Shown: in pieces, positions 9,230 to 19,585 of the stretch
Layout of the letters: every line of letters starts with the position of its first letter
Numbering within the stretch: the first letter of the stretch is position 1
NCBI RefSeq assembly: GCF_000430785.1
Contig: NZ_AUMR01000003.1
Span: 219,149-283,148 of the forward strand
DNA: 64,000 nucleotides
Origin: Ectobacillus panaciterrae DSM 19096
GTDB taxonomy: Bacteria > Bacillota > Bacilli > Bacillales > Bacillaceae_G
Reading direction: 5' to 3'
Notes under the pieces: generated by a model
Seen by the model: only the letters and a program-made list of their open reading frames with translations
What the model was told of the DNA's origin: nothing
The model's database searches: none
Program-made: the position numbers and the translations under genes

Positions 9230-10153
9230 ATGAAAATATTTGACGCGCATTGCGACGTGCTTTGGCAGCTTTGGCGAGCCAAGCAAAAACGTTTTGCAAA
9301 CGACAGCAGTCTTCATATTACGCTTGAGGGCTTAAAAAAATCAAACGGCAAAATACAATGTTTTGCTATTTACATACCGGAGCATGTACCGCATGAACAT
9401 CGTTTTCATGCAGCATTGGAAATGGTCGAAATTTTTTATAAAGAAATAGTGGACAAACATTCTGAGGTGAAGCTTGTTTTGACAAAGCAAGATGCACAAC
9501 GATTGCAAGAAGGGGAGATTGGAGCGCTGTTAACGCTTGAAGGCTGCGATGCGATCGGTCAAAGCATCACGCGTTTAGACACGCTGCATCGCCTTGGCGT
9601 GCGCTCTGTCGGTTTGACTTGGAATTACAGCAATGCGGTAGCGGACGGCGTGCTTGAGCCGAGAGGAGCCGGCCTTTCATCCTTCGGTATAAAAGTTGTA
9701 GAACGGTTAAACGAGCATAGCTTATGGACAGACGTTTCCCACTTGTCCGAAAAAGGCTTTTGGGATGTAATGGAGCACGCTGAGCATCCGATTGCGTCGC
9801 ATTCTAACTGTCATGTTTTGCGTGAGCACCCGAGGAATCTAAAAAACGAACAAATTCAAGCGTTGCTGGAAAAAGACGGAATGATCGGCATTACATTTGT
9901 GCCGTCGTTTGTAAAAGAACAGATGCCTGTACATATTAAAGACGTGCTGCTTCATTTGGAGCATATATGTGCGCTCGGCGGTGAAAACAACGTAGGATTC
10001 GGCTCGGACTTTGATGGTATTACTGAAACAATTGTAAATTTAGAGTGCTATACGCACTATGAAAATCTCATAAATGAACTCCAAAAACACTATAAGGAAG
10101 AGCAAGTGCGCAAGTTCCTGTATAGTAATTTTGCAGAGCATATCTCTTTCTGA
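9230..10153 (+). CDS. Membrane-dipeptidase family (peptidase M19) protein
   Basis: 307 residues matching zinc-dependent renal-type dipeptidases. The metal ligands appear in order: HCD near the N-terminus (FDAHCDVLWQL), the Glu in LTLEGCDAIG, the His in DVSHLSEKGF, and the His in ASHSNCHVL; FGSDFDGI follows near the C-terminus. The family cleaves dipeptides. No signal peptide is visible, so it is probably cytosolic. The ATG at 9230 follows AAGGGGA; a longer frame from 9170 would start inside the spoVS terminator. Confidence 0.9.
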   Translation: MKIFDAHCDVLWQLWRAKQKRFANDSSLHITLEGLKKSNGKIQCFAIYIPEHVPHEHRFHAALEMVEIFYKEIVDKHSEVKLVLTKQDAQRLQEGEIGALLTLEGCDAIGQSITRLDTLHRLGVRSVGLTWNYSNAVADGVLEPRGAGLSSFGIKVVERLNEHSLWTDVSHLSEKGFWDVMEHAEHPIASHSNCHVLREHPRNLKNEQIQALLEKDGMIGITFVPSFVKEQMPVHIKDVLLHLEHICALGGENNVGFGSDFDGITETIVNLECYTHYENLINELQKHYKEEQVRKFLYSNFAEHISF

Positions 10154-10412
10154 AATTATTACTATACTAAACTTATTCGTCTGGGATACAAGAGTTACGG
10201 AAATTTCAAAAAATGTTAATGAATTTGTTTCAAATTCTTGCATTTTCTGCCGAGTAGGTCTAGAATTGAAAGCAAATTAGCATCATGTTAACAATTCTCG
10301 CAAATCAAAAGAGGTATAATTAGTATTCATTTTAGTTTCTTGTTTTAGAAAGTAGTAAACTAATAGTGTAAAAAAATACAATACAATGCATGCGACCAAA
10401 GGGGTGTAGGAG
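10154..10412. other. Spacer upstream of the oxidoreductase operon
   Basis: No gene is visible. A TATAAT at 10315-10320 is a likely -10 box for the downstream operon, but no clear -35 box stands at 16-18 bp. Confidence 0.4.
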
Positions 10413-12167
10413 ATGATTAGTCAACTTTCCTGGAAAGTTGGAGGACAACAAGGTGAAGGAATTGAGAGTACAGGTGAAATTTTCTCTATAGCATTAAACA
10501 GACTAGGGTATTACCTGTACGGCTATCGCCATTTCTCATCACGCATTAAAGGCGGTCACACCAACAATAAGATTCGTGTAAGCACAACAGAAGTTCGTGC
10601 TATCTCTGATGACTTAGATATACTTGTGGCATTCGACCAAGAGACGATCGACGTGAATTTCCACGAGTTACGTCCTGGCGGCATTGTAATTGCCGATGCA
10701 AAATTTAACCCGACAATTTCAGACGATACAAAGGCTAGCTTGTATGCGGTTCCATTCACAGAGATCGCAACAGAGCTTGGCACTTCATTAATGAAAAATA
10801 TGGTCGCAGTTGGTGCTTCCAGCGCTGTATTAGGATTAGATGAAACAGTATACCTTGAAGTAGTTGAAGAAATCTTCGGCAGAAAAGGTCAGCAAATTGT
10901 TGAAAAGAACATGGAAGCAATCAAACGCGGTTCCCAATACATGAAAGATTTGCTTGGCGATCAAGTAAACATGATGCAGATCGAAAAAGCGGACGGTCAA
11001 AAGCGCCTATTCATGATTGGAAACGATGCAATCGCATTCGGCGCATTAGCCGGCGGAGCTCGTTTTATGGCTGCTTATCCGATTACACCAGCTTCTGAGA
11101 TTATGGAATACTTAATTAAGAAGCTTCCAAAGGTGGGCGGAGCGGTTATTCAAACAGAGGATGAAATCGCAGCTTGTACAATGGCGATCGGCGCTAACTA
11201 CGGTGGCGTGCGTACATTGACAGCATCAGCAGGACCTGGTCTTTCCCTTATGATGGAAGCAATCGGATTATCCGGCATTACAGAAACTCCGCTTGTGATT
11301 ATTGACACGCAGCGCGGCGGTCCAAGTACAGGCCTTCCGACAAAGCAAGAGCAATCTGATTTAATGGCGATGATTTACGGCACCCACGGTGAAATTCCAA
11401 AGGTAGTTATGGCGCCAAGCACAGTAGAAGAAGCATTCTACGATGCAGCAGAAGCGTTTAACATTGCTGAAGAATATCAAGTGCCGGTTATCTTACTTAC
11501 AGACCTTCAGCTTTCTCTAGGAAAACAAACGGTAGAGCCGCTCCGCTATGATAAAGTAGAAGTTCGCCGCGGCAAGCTTGACTTGAATGCGCAGCCTTCC
11601 ATAGAAAACAAAGAATACTTCAAGCGCTATGAGGTGACAGAAGACGGCGTTTCTCCGCGCGTTGTGCCTGGTACGAAGAACGGCATTCACCACGTAACGG
11701 GTGTAGAACACGCAGAAACAGGCAAGCCGTCTGAGTCTCCAGAAAACCGTATTGCGCAAATGGATAAGCGTATGCGCAAATTAGATAACTTGAAATTCAA
11801 CACCCCTGTTTATACAAATGCAAAGTATGCCGATGCGGACCTTCTGCTGGTAGGCTTCAACTCTACTCGCGGTGCAATCGAAGAAGCGATGGAGCGTCTT
11901 GAGCAGGAAGGCATGAAAGTGAACCACGCTCACGTTCGCTTAATTCACCCGTTCCCGAAAGACGAATTGCTGCCGTTTGTAAAGAGTGCAAAGCGTGTCG
12001 TAGTAGTAGAGAACAACGCAACAGGTCAGCTTGCTAACATCATGAAGATGAATATTGGCTATGGCGAAAAGATTTCCAGCTTGCTGAAGTACGATGGAAA
12101 TCCGTTCTTACCGAAAGAAATTTACAACGAATGCAAAAAAGGGGTTGTATTAAATGGCAACATTTAA
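10413..12167 (+). CDS. 2-oxoacid:acceptor (ferredoxin) oxidoreductase, alpha subunit with fused gamma domain
   Basis: 584 residues. The first ~190 are a pyruvate/ketoisovalerate oxidoreductase gamma domain (SWKVGGQQGEGIESTGEIF). The rest is the pyrimidine-binding alpha domain (AAYPITPASEIMEYL, then QTEDEIAACTMAIGANYGG) plus a C-terminal domain. It oxidatively decarboxylates a 2-oxoacid, probably 2-oxoglutarate by subunit type, to acyl-CoA using a low-potential electron acceptor. The ATG at 10413 follows GGGGTGTAGGAG. It overlaps the beta subunit by 14 nt, implying coupled translation. Confidence 0.92.
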   Translation: MISQLSWKVGGQQGEGIESTGEIFSIALNRLGYYLYGYRHFSSRIKGGHTNNKIRVSTTEVRAISDDLDILVAFDQETIDVNFHELRPGGIVIADAKFNPTISDDTKASLYAVPFTEIATELGTSLMKNMVAVGASSAVLGLDETVYLEVVEEIFGRKGQQIVEKNMEAIKRGSQYMKDLLGDQVNMMQIEKADGQKRLFMIGNDAIAFGALAGGARFMAAYPITPASEIMEYLIKKLPKVGGAVIQTEDEIAACTMAIGANYGGVRTLTASAGPGLSLMMEAIGLSGITETPLVIIDTQRGGPSTGLPTKQEQSDLMAMIYGTHGEIPKVVMAPSTVEEAFYDAAEAFNIAEEYQVPVILLTDLQLSLGKQTVEPLRYDKVEVRRGKLDLNAQPSIENKEYFKRYEVTEDGVSPRVVPGTKNGIHHVTGVEHAETGKPSESPENRIAQMDKRMRKLDNLKFNTPVYTNAKYADADLLLVGFNSTRGAIEEAMERLEQEGMKVNHAHVRLIHPFPKDELLPFVKSAKRVVVVENNATGQLANIMKMNIGYGEKISSLLKYDGNPFLPKEIYNECKKGVVLNGNI

Positions 12168-13020
12168 GGATTTTCGCAATAATGTAAAACCAAACTGGTG
12201 TCCAGGATGCGGCGACTTCTCTGTACAGGCTGCTATCCAGCGTGCAGCTGCAAACGTAGGTTTAGAGCCTGAGCAAATGGCAGTTGTATCCGGTATCGGA
12301 TGCTCCGGACGTATTTCAGGCTATATCAACTCATACGGCTTCCACGGCATTCATGGACGTGCATTGCCAATCGCGCAAGGTTTGAAGATGGCAAACCGCG
12401 ATCTTACGGTTATCGCTTCCGGCGGTGATGGAGACGGTTTTGCAATCGGTATGGGTCATACGATTCATGCAATTCGCCGTAACATCGATGTTACTTACAT
12501 CGTTATGGATAACCAAATTTACGGTTTAACAAAAGGCCAAACATCCCCTCGAAGCGACGTTGGCTTCAAAACAAAGAGCACACCGCAAGGTTCCATTGAA
12601 CCGGCATTATCCGTAATGGAAATGGCACTAACTGCTGGTGCGACATTCGTAGCGCAAAGCTTCTCCAGCGACTTGAAAGAGCTGACACAATTAATTGAAG
12701 AAGGTATGAGGCATAAAGGATTTTCTTTAATTAACGTCTTCAGCCCATGCGTAACGTACAATAAAGTAAACACGTATGACTGGTTCAAAGAAAACTTGAA
12801 GAAATTGAGCGAAGTAGAGGGTTACAACCCATCTAACCGTGCAATGGCGATGCAAACACTTATGGAAAATAATGGTCTTGTAACAGGCCTTATTTACCAA
12901 AATAAGCAACAACCTTCTTATCAGGAGCTTATTAAAAGCTACAGTGAAAAACCATTAGTGAACGCTGACCTAACGTTTGATCAACAGATGTTCGACGAGC
13001 TTGTGGCAGAATTCATGTAA
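12154..13020 (+). CDS. 2-oxoacid:ferredoxin oxidoreductase, beta subunit
   Basis: 288 residues. Thiamine-diphosphate and Mg binding is seen in GDGDGFAIGMGHTIHAIRR and DNQIYGLTKGQ. Iron-sulfur ligands are likely Cys in WCPGCGDF, GIGCSG and FSPCVTYN. It pairs with the alpha-gamma fusion just upstream. No ferredoxin gene lies alongside, so the electron acceptor must be encoded elsewhere. With this pair intact and the odhA remnant at 58.4 kb broken, the two routes for 2-oxoglutarate oxidation are in very different states in this window. Confidence 0.93.
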   Translation: MATFKDFRNNVKPNWCPGCGDFSVQAAIQRAAANVGLEPEQMAVVSGIGCSGRISGYINSYGFHGIHGRALPIAQGLKMANRDLTVIASGGDGDGFAIGMGHTIHAIRRNIDVTYIVMDNQIYGLTKGQTSPRSDVGFKTKSTPQGSIEPALSVMEMALTAGATFVAQSFSSDLKELTQLIEEGMRHKGFSLINVFSPCVTYNKVNTYDWFKENLKKLSEVEGYNPSNRAMAMQTLMENNGLVTGLIYQNKQQPSYQELIKSYSEKPLVNADLTFDQQMFDELVAEFM

Positions 13021-13024
13021 TACA

Positions 13025-13058
13025 GCAGAACTCCTTCCCGTCCGAAGGAGTTCTATTT
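13025..13058 (+). terminator. Terminator of the oxidoreductase operon
   Basis: AGAACTCCTTC pairs with GAAGGAGTTCT around CCCGTCC, followed by an AT-rich tail. Confidence 0.85.
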
Positions 13059-13307
13059 TATTTGGTTTAAGAGTATATGCAGCGAATTTTGTATAGCAAA
13101 ACAGAGCTTTCACAGAAAAGCTGTCCGACTGCGCTTGGATAGCTTCTGTTCATATAAAAAGTCAAAAAATAGCGTTTGTCAGAAAACGATATATGTAAAA
13201 CCTTGAGGCAAGCTGTATTTACCCTGAAAATTCTGAATGTTAAAATGATAGTGTAATGCTTGAATTAGCTGCATGCACAGGGGGAGTCCATACGGTGACA
13301 GGGAAAA

Positions 13308-13462
13308 TGAGAGCCATAGTCAAGCACCATCAGGGATATGGAGCACAGCTGCAAATGGTACCTGTTCCAACTATTCAAGCAGATGAAGTGCTCATCAAAG
13401 TAAAAGCGACTTCTATTTGCGGAACGGATGTTCATATTTATATGAGGAAAGACTTTGAATAA
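13308..13462 (+). pseudogene. tdh: Threonine dehydrogenase remnant (N-terminal stub)
   Basis: About 50 residues matching the start of L-threonine 3-dehydrogenase: [10 protein letters not shown], then [26 protein letters not shown], which contains the first zinc-ligand Cys. The frame then runs into a stop, and the remaining ~300 residues are absent. In B. subtilis, tdh-kbl sits between spoVS and ymcB (miaB), so this is the relic of that operon. The 380 nt up to miaB contain no recognisable kbl. Confidence 0.82.
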
Positions 13463-13841
13463 TTACAGGCTACGCTGGATGAAGTATGATAATTGTAAAC
13501 ATGCGGGTCCTTAACAAGCGTGGAGTGAAAACAAGCACTGAAAAGAAAAAATAATACCGTTTTCAAAAAGTGTTGTTCTGTAAAAATTACGAAGCGATTG
13601 TCATGGAAGCCGATGTGTATATACTCGTACAATCGTACTGACGCAGCACATAAAAAAAGAGCTGGCTGCATTTGAAAAAGCAGGGAGTGTCTCATGAATT
13701 TTTCGTTCATGAATCCTGTTCGTGTATATTGTTTAATTACGCTAAACGCTTTATACTATGATAATGTACATGAATGCTGCATTGTTTAAGAATAAGAGCA
13801 TCTGTTTAGACTGAGTATACTAGACTGAAAGGAGATTATTC

Positions 13842-15371
13842 ATGAACGAACAACAACGACTAGAAAGCCAACAGGTGAATCCATCGGACAAAAAATCCGC
13901 AAAGGATTACAGCCAATATTTTGAAAAAATATATCAGCCGCCTTCTTTGAAGGATGCAAAGAAGCGCGGAAAAGAAGAAATCAGCATTCAGCGTGATTTT
14001 GAGATTCCAGAAGATATGATCGGAATCGGAAATGGCCGCAAGTTCTACATTCGTACGTACGGATGTCAAATGAACGAGCATGACACAGAGGTTATGGCTG
14101 GTATTTTAGCCGGTCTTGGCTTTGAGCCGACAAATACAGTAGAGGATGCAGGCGTTATTTTATTGAATACGTGCGCGATCCGTGAAAATGCGGAAAACAA
14201 AGTATTCGGCGAAATCGGTCACTTAAAGGCGCTGAAGAGAAAGAATCCGGATGTGATTCTTGGCGTATGCGGCTGCATGTCTCAAGAAGAATCTGTTGTC
14301 AATAAAATCATGAAAACGTATCCGTTCATGGATATGGTATTCGGTACACATAACATTCACCGTCTGCCATTCATTTTAAGAGAAGCAATGTTCTCTAAAG
14401 AAATGGTAGTAGAGGTGTGGTCCAAAGAAGGCGATGTAATTGAAAACCTTCCGCGCGTGCGCCGCGGTGATATTAAAGCGTGGGTAAACATTATGTACGG
14501 CTGCGACAAGTTCTGTACGTACTGTATTGTTCCGTATACACGCGGCAAAGAGCGCAGCCGCCGTCCGGAAGATATCATTCAAGAAGTACGTCAGCTGGCA
14601 GCGCAAGGCTATAAAGAAATCACGCTTCTCGGTCAAAACGTAAATGCATACGGCAAAGACTTTGAAGATGTAAAATATGGTCTTGGCGATTTAATGGATG
14701 AGCTTCGCAAAATCGATATTCCGCGCATTCGTTTTACAACAAGCCATCCGCGCGACTTTGATGACCGCTTAATTGAAGTGTTGGCAAAAGGCGGAAACTT
14801 AGTGGAGCATATCCACTTGCCGGTACAGTCCGGAAGCACAGAAGTTTTGAAAATGATGGCTCGTAAATATTCTCGTGAGCAATATTTAGAGCTTGTCCGC
14901 AAGATGAAGGCAGCGATTTCGGATGCTTCCTTTACAACGGATATTATCGTCGGTTTCCCGAACGAAACTGAAGAGCAATTTGAAGAAACGCTGTCTCTGT
15001 ATCGCGAAGTAGAATTTGACAGTGCATATACGTTCATCTACTCTCCTCGCGAAGGTACGCCGGCTGCGAAAATGCAAGATAACGTTCCGATGGAAGTGAA
15101 AAAAGATCGTTTACAGCGCTTGAACGCAGTTGTAAACGAAATTTCCGCGAAGAAAAACTTGGCATACCAAGATCAAATCGTAGAAGTGCTTGTAGAGGGC
15201 GAAAGTAAAAATAATCCGGACGTATTAGCAGGTTATACACGTAAAAACAAGCTTGTTAACTTCATTGGACCAAAATCTGCAATCGGAAAGATTGTGCAAG
15301 TGAAAATTACTGAAGCGAAAACATGGTCGCTAAACGGAGTAATGGTAGAAGAGCCAATAGAGGTGAAATAA
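13842..15371 (+). CDS. miaB: tRNA-2-methylthio-N6-dimethylallyladenosine synthase MiaB
   Basis: 509 residues, a radical-SAM methylthiotransferase that adds the 2-methylthio group to i6A37 of tRNA; its substrate is made by MiaA (26 kb). The N-terminal cluster Cys residues are in [18 protein letters not shown] and CGCMSQ. The radical-SAM CxxxCxxC is in [16 protein letters not shown] (~residues 225-235). A TRAM domain ends the protein. The ~70-residue N-terminal extension is typical of Bacillus. The start codon follows AAAGGAG. It abuts ymcA with no gap. Confidence 0.97.
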   Translation: MNEQQRLESQQVNPSDKKSAKDYSQYFEKIYQPPSLKDAKKRGKEEISIQRDFEIPEDMIGIGNGRKFYIRTYGCQMNEHDTEVMAGILAGLGFEPTNTVEDAGVILLNTCAIRENAENKVFGEIGHLKALKRKNPDVILGVCGCMSQEESVVNKIMKTYPFMDMVFGTHNIHRLPFILREAMFSKEMVVEVWSKEGDVIENLPRVRRGDIKAWVNIMYGCDKFCTYCIVPYTRGKERSRRPEDIIQEVRQLAAQGYKEITLLGQNVNAYGKDFEDVKYGLGDLMDELRKIDIPRIRFTTSHPRDFDDRLIEVLAKGGNLVEHIHLPVQSGSTEVLKMMARKYSREQYLELVRKMKAAISDASFTTDIIVGFPNETEEQFEETLSLYREVEFDSAYTFIYSPREGTPAAKMQDNVPMEVKKDRLQRLNAVVNEISAKKNLAYQDQIVEVLVEGESKNNPDVLAGYTRKNKLVNFIGPKSAIGKIVQVKITEAKTWSLNGVMVEEPIEVK

Positions 15372-15815
15372 ATGACCGTTTATACAAAAGATGATATTGT
15401 AGCACGCGCAAAAGAATTAGCAAAAATGATTGCTGAGACAGAAGAAGTAGATTTCTTTAAACGCGCAGAAGCGCAAATTCATAAAAATGAAAGTGTAAAA
15501 CGCATGATCGACCAAATTAAGGCGCTACAAAAGCATGCGGTAAATTTACAGCATTATGGAAAAGCGGAAGCGCTCAAAAAAGTGGAAGCTGATATCGATG
15601 CGCTGCAAGAGCAGCTTGATGCGATTCCGGTCGTACAAGAATTTCAATCCTCTCAAACTTATGTGAATGACTTGCTGCAGCTTGTAGCCAGTACGATTTC
15701 CAATACAGTAACAGATGAAATTCTCATCTCTACAGGAGGAAATGTGTTAAAAGGCGAAACAGGTGCAGAAGTAGAAAGCAAAAACGGCGGCTGCGGTTCT
15801 GGCTGCGGTCTTTAA
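15372..15815 (+). CDS. ymcA: RicA family protein (YmcA)
   Basis: 147 residues, helical, starting right after the miaB stop. RicA forms a complex with RicF (YlbF) and RicT (YaaT) that carries Fe-S clusters and guides RNase Y processing, sporulation, competence and biofilm formation. The C-terminus GGCGSGCGL holds a Cys pair suited to cluster binding, and the rest is coiled-coil-like. Rny, its functional partner, is at 6.3 kb. Confidence 0.93.
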   Translation: MTVYTKDDIVARAKELAKMIAETEEVDFFKRAEAQIHKNESVKRMIDQIKALQKHAVNLQHYGKAEALKKVEADIDALQEQLDAIPVVQEFQSSQTYVNDLLQLVASTISNTVTDEILISTGGNVLKGETGAEVESKNGGCGSGCGL

Positions 15816-15822
15816 GACGAAG

Positions 15823-15852
15823 AGATGTCCGATTTCAGGACATCTTTTTTAA
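15823..15852 (+). terminator. Terminator of miaB-ymcA
   Basis: AGATGTCC pairs with GGACATCT around a short loop, followed by TTTTTT. Confidence 0.88.
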
Positions 15853-16180
15853 ATTAAATTTGTGAAAAAAGTTCAAAAATAATCCGTTCGGCTTTATGGA
15901 TTTCTTCTTCCAGCCGCACTACAATAAGCCTTAGCATTCTTTGAACCAAACCGGATTACAGGTGCTATACATTAATAAGCAGTGAGCCTACAGGTTCACT
16001 GCTTATTAATTCTTCACTTCCTTCATAAAATAAGCACATATTTGGGCATTTGCGCATAAAATGGACTATGCGGATTCTATGCACAGAACCGTCTTTCCTA
16101 GGCTTTTTTTCATAGGTGATGACACATTCCGCGATTGTCTCGCATATGATGAATTGAATATTGATTGAGGAGGGTTTGGA
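15853..16180. other. Spacer between ymcA and cotE
   Basis: No gene. A 13-bp inverted repeat at 15971-16009 (AATAAGCAGTGA and TTCACTGCTTATT, loop GCCTACAGG) is a second terminator-like hairpin. Sporulation promoters for cotE should lie further right, but I could not assign boxes with confidence. Confidence 0.45.
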
Positions 16181-16726
16181 ATGTCCGAATATAGAGAGAT
16201 TTATACGTACGCGGTCGTCGGTAAGGGCCGCCAATATATGAAATCCACTCACACTGTAGATCCGAATCATACGCCGACAAGCATTTTAGGGTGCTGGGTT
16301 ATCAACCATGCATATGAAGCAGAAAAATGCGGTAAGTACGTAGAAATTGAAGGGTACTATGATATCAACACATGGTATTCCTATGATGACAACACGAAAA
16401 CGGAAGTCGTAACGGAGCGCGTTCATTACAAAGAAGAGGTTAAGATCCGTTACCGAGACAAAAACTTTACAGGCGATGACTATGAAATCATCGCGCGCGT
16501 CATTCAGCATCCGAACTGCTTAGAGGCAGTTATTTCACCGAACGGCAACAAAATTATTGTAACGGTTGAGCGTGAGTTTCTCGTTGAGGTGATCGGCAAA
16601 ACGAAGATATGCGTAAAGGTGAATCCGGAAGGCTGTCATGACGATGACAATGCGTATTACGATATAGATGACGATGAATTTGAAGATTTAGACCCGAACT
16701 TTATGTTAGAGGCTGAAGAAGAATAG
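16181..16726 (+). CDS. cotE: Outer spore coat morphogenetic protein CotE
   Basis: 181 residues, the standard CotE length. It is made in the mother cell and assembles the outer coat (in the B. cereus clade it also tethers the exosporium). The sequence is highly conserved ([16 protein letters not shown]) and ends in a strongly acidic tail rich in Asp and Glu. The ATG at 16181 follows GAGGAGGG. A terminator follows at 16733. Confidence 0.96.
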   Translation: MSEYREIYTYAVVGKGRQYMKSTHTVDPNHTPTSILGCWVINHAYEAEKCGKYVEIEGYYDINTWYSYDDNTKTEVVTERVHYKEEVKIRYRDKNFTGDDYEIIARVIQHPNCLEAVISPNGNKIIVTVEREFLVEVIGKTKICVKVNPEGCHDDDNAYYDIDDDEFEDLDPNFMLEAEEE

Positions 16727-16732
16727 TTACCT

Positions 16733-16760
16733 GCTAGGAAGATCTCTTCCTAGCTTTTTT
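16733..16760 (+). terminator. cotE terminator
   Basis: GCTAGGAAG pairs with CTTCCTAGC, then TTTTTT. Confidence 0.9.
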
Positions 16761-16796
16761 GTCGATTTTTTTAGTTGCATTTATATAAATACGTTA
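16760..16796 (+). repeat. Tail-only piece of the dispersed repeat
   Basis: GTCGATTTTTTTAGTTGCAT and the following TTATAT match the tail of the repeat copy at ~45110-45145 almost base for base. The rest of the element is missing. Confidence 0.5.
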
Positions 16797-16965
16797 ACGA
16801 AATGATAAATAACTAGAATCATTGAATGGAGAAAATGTCGCTGATATGTCATAATAGAAGCGGTTGTATTGAAGCGAAACGTAATGAACACTAACGTCAA
16901 ACCGTGTTTGCGAGATATAATATGCTATAATGAGATTTTTAGGAATAAAGGGCTGGAGGAACACA

Positions 16966-19581
16966 ATGGCACAATATACCCCTATGATGCAACAATACTT
17001 ACAAATCAAGGCAGACTACCAAGATGCCTTTTTATTTTTTCGCCTCGGCGATTTTTATGAAATGTTCTTTAATGATGCAGTAAAGGCTGCGCATGAGCTG
17101 GAAATTACGCTGACAAGCCGCGATGCTGGGGGAAACGAACGTATTCCAATGTGCGGCGTGCCGCATCACGCTGCGAAAAACTATATTGAGCAGCTTGTTG
17201 AAAAAGGCTATAAGGTGGCAATTTGCGAGCAGGTGGAAGACCCGAAAACAGCAAAAGGTGTTGTTCGCCGCGAAGTGGTGCAGCTCATCACGCCGGGAAC
17301 GGTGATGGAAGGGCGTACAATTGATGAGAAGGAAAACAACTTCCTTGTTTCTTTAACGAGCTTTGAAGACGGTTCATACGGACTTGCCTGCAATGACTTA
17401 TCAACCGGACAAAATACAGTAACGCTGCTGAACGGTTCTATGGAGGATGTGCTTCTTGAAGTACACGCTCTTGGCGCTAAAGAAATCGTCGTGGCGAGTT
17501 CATTCCCGATGGGTGAGCTAAGTAAAATAACAGATCAGCTTAAAATCACCGTTTCTTATGAAGACGATACAGCGATTCCGGAAGGGTTGCTTCACCTCGT
17601 TGAGCATCTCACACAAACGAAGCTCGCCGATGCAGTGGGCCGCCTGCTGCGCTATGTATTACGTACACAAAAGCGTTCCCTTGATCATCTTCAGCCGGTG
17701 GAGATGTACTATACAAATCAATTCATGAAAATAGATGTGCACTCTAAGCGGAACCTTGAGTTAACAGAGACAATTCGGACAAAAGAAAAAACCGGATCGC
17801 TTTTGTGGCTGCTTGATAAAACGAAAACAGCGATGGGCGGCCGCATGCTGAAGCAATGGATGGAGCGTCCGCTTGTGAGCAAGGCGCAAATCGAAGAGCG
17901 CCATGAAATGGTAGAAACGTTTGTAAATAACTATTTCGTGCGTGAAGATTTAAAAGAAAAGCTGCGGGAAGTATATGATTTAGAGAGATTGGCAGGAAAA
18001 GTTGCATACGGCAATGTAAACGCAAAAGATTTGCTTCAATTAAAGCGTTCCGTACTGCAGGTCCCGTCTATTCTAGAGCTGGTCGAGCAGTTGAACAGCC
18101 CGTATGCAAATGCGCTTGTGCAAAATGCGGACCCGTGCGAAAGCTTGGCTGAGCTCTTGGAAAAAAGCATTTTAGACAATCCGTCCTTGTCTGTAAAAGA
18201 AGGCAATATTATCAAGGACGGCTATAACAGCACGCTGGATGAATACCGCTACGTCAGTAAAAACGGAAAAACGTGGATTTCCGAGCTTGAGCAGCGCGAG
18301 CGTCAGCTAACAGGAATCAAATCTTTGAAAATCGGATACAACCGTATTTTCGGGTATTATATTGAGGTCACAAGGGCCAACCTGTCCATGCTTCCCGAGG
18401 GGCGTTATGAGCGCAAGCAAACACTTGCAAACGCTGAGCGCTTCATTACGGACGAACTGAAGGAAAAGGAAGCGATGATTTTAGGAGCGGAGGAAAAAAT
18501 CGTGCAGCTAGAGTACGATTTATTTACACAGCTTCGCGAGCAAGTGAAAGTATATATTCCGAAGCTGCAGCAGTTGGCTAAGGTTATCAGCGAGCTGGAC
18601 GTTCTGCAAAGCTTTGCGACAATTAGCGAAGAAGAGCAGTTCGTGAAGCCAGTGCTTACAATGAAGCGCGAAATTTTCATTAAAGACGGCCGTCACCCTG
18701 TTGTAGAAAAGGTGCTCGAAGCCAAAACGTATGTGCCGAACGATGTTCTAATGCCGGAAGGATTAGATTTGTTCCTCATTACAGGTCCGAACATGTCCGG
18801 TAAAAGCACATACATGCGTCAGTTGGCGCTAATTGCGGTTATGGCGCAGGTCGGATGCTTTGTGCCGGCAAGCGAAGCAGTCATGCCGGTATTTGATCAA
18901 GTATTTACGCGAATCGGCGCGGCGGATGACTTAATTTCAGGACAAAGTACATTTATGGTGGAAATGCTTGAAGCGAAGAATGCGATTGCGAATGCAACAC
19001 AGAACAGCCTGATTTTATTTGATGAAATCGGCCGCGGCACATCCACATACGATGGAATGGCATTGGCGCAAGCGATTATCGAGTATATTCATGATTATAT
19101 AGGCGCAAAAACGTTATTCTCAACGCATTATCATGAATTGACAGTGTTGGAAGAGCAGCTGGACAAGCTGAAAAATGTCCATGTTTCGGCGATAGAGGAA
19201 AACGGAAAGGTTGTTTTTCTGCATAAAATTCAAGAAGGCGCAGCAGACAAAAGCTATGGCATTCATGTCGCGGAGCTTGCTGAACTGCCGGCTGTATTAA
19301 TTTCCCGGGCAAAGGAAGTGCTCACCGCTCTGGAGGGGCAGGAAACGAAAGAGATTCCGAAGACAGCGGAGAAAAAGACGGAGGAAGCCGCTTCCATCGT
19401 GGCGGAAGCCGATCAGCTTTCCTTCTTTGCATTGAACACGGAGCCGAAGCAAAAAACGGTGTACACACCGCAGGAAAAGCAAGTGCTTGATCAAATTAAG
19501 AAAATAGACATATTGGATATGACGCCGCTTGAGGCGATGAACCAGCTGTATCACCTGCAAAAAACGCTGAAGAAAGGGTGA
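16966..19581 (+). CDS. mutS: DNA mismatch repair protein MutS
   Basis: 871 residues from the ATG at 16966, which has a GGAGG site; the frame is open from 16930. It recognises mismatches and acts as an ATPase clamp. The mismatch-binding FYEMF motif is in [14 protein letters not shown] near the N-terminus. Walker A is [12 protein letters not shown] (~605) and Walker B is [16 protein letters not shown] (~685). The C-terminus carries the usual linker and dimer helices. It forms a unit with mutL, 4 nt downstream. Confidence 0.97.
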   Translation: MAQYTPMMQQYLQIKADYQDAFLFFRLGDFYEMFFNDAVKAAHELEITLTSRDAGGNERIPMCGVPHHAAKNYIEQLVEKGYKVAICEQVEDPKTAKGVVRREVVQLITPGTVMEGRTIDEKENNFLVSLTSFEDGSYGLACNDLSTGQNTVTLLNGSMEDVLLEVHALGAKEIVVASSFPMGELSKITDQLKITVSYEDDTAIPEGLLHLVEHLTQTKLADAVGRLLRYVLRTQKRSLDHLQPVEMYYTNQFMKIDVHSKRNLELTETIRTKEKTGSLLWLLDKTKTAMGGRMLKQWMERPLVSKAQIEERHEMVETFVNNYFVREDLKEKLREVYDLERLAGKVAYGNVNAKDLLQLKRSVLQVPSILELVEQLNSPYANALVQNADPCESLAELLEKSILDNPSLSVKEGNIIKDGYNSTLDEYRYVSKNGKTWISELEQRERQLTGIKSLKIGYNRIFGYYIEVTRANLSMLPEGRYERKQTLANAERFITDELKEKEAMILGAEEKIVQLEYDLFTQLREQVKVYIPKLQQLAKVISELDVLQSFATISEEEQFVKPVLTMKREIFIKDGRHPVVEKVLEAKTYVPNDVLMPEGLDLFLITGPNMSGKSTYMRQLALIAVMAQVGCFVPASEAVMPVFDQVFTRIGAADDLISGQSTFMVEMLEAKNAIANATQNSLILFDEIGRGTSTYDGMALAQAIIEYIHDYIGAKTLFSTHYHELTVLEEQLDKLKNVHVSAIEENGKVVFLHKIQEGAADKSYGIHVAELAELPAVLISRAKEVLTALEGQETKEIPKTAEKKTEEAASIVAEADQLSFFALNTEPKQKTVYTPQEKQVLDQIKKIDILDMTPLEAMNQLYHLQKTLKKG

Positions 19582-19585
19582 GACG

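Noticed and set aside
15965..16270. 101-codon minus-strand frame upstream of cotE
   Set aside because: It overlaps the cotE start and promoter region and lacks a ribosome-binding site. Shadow frame.
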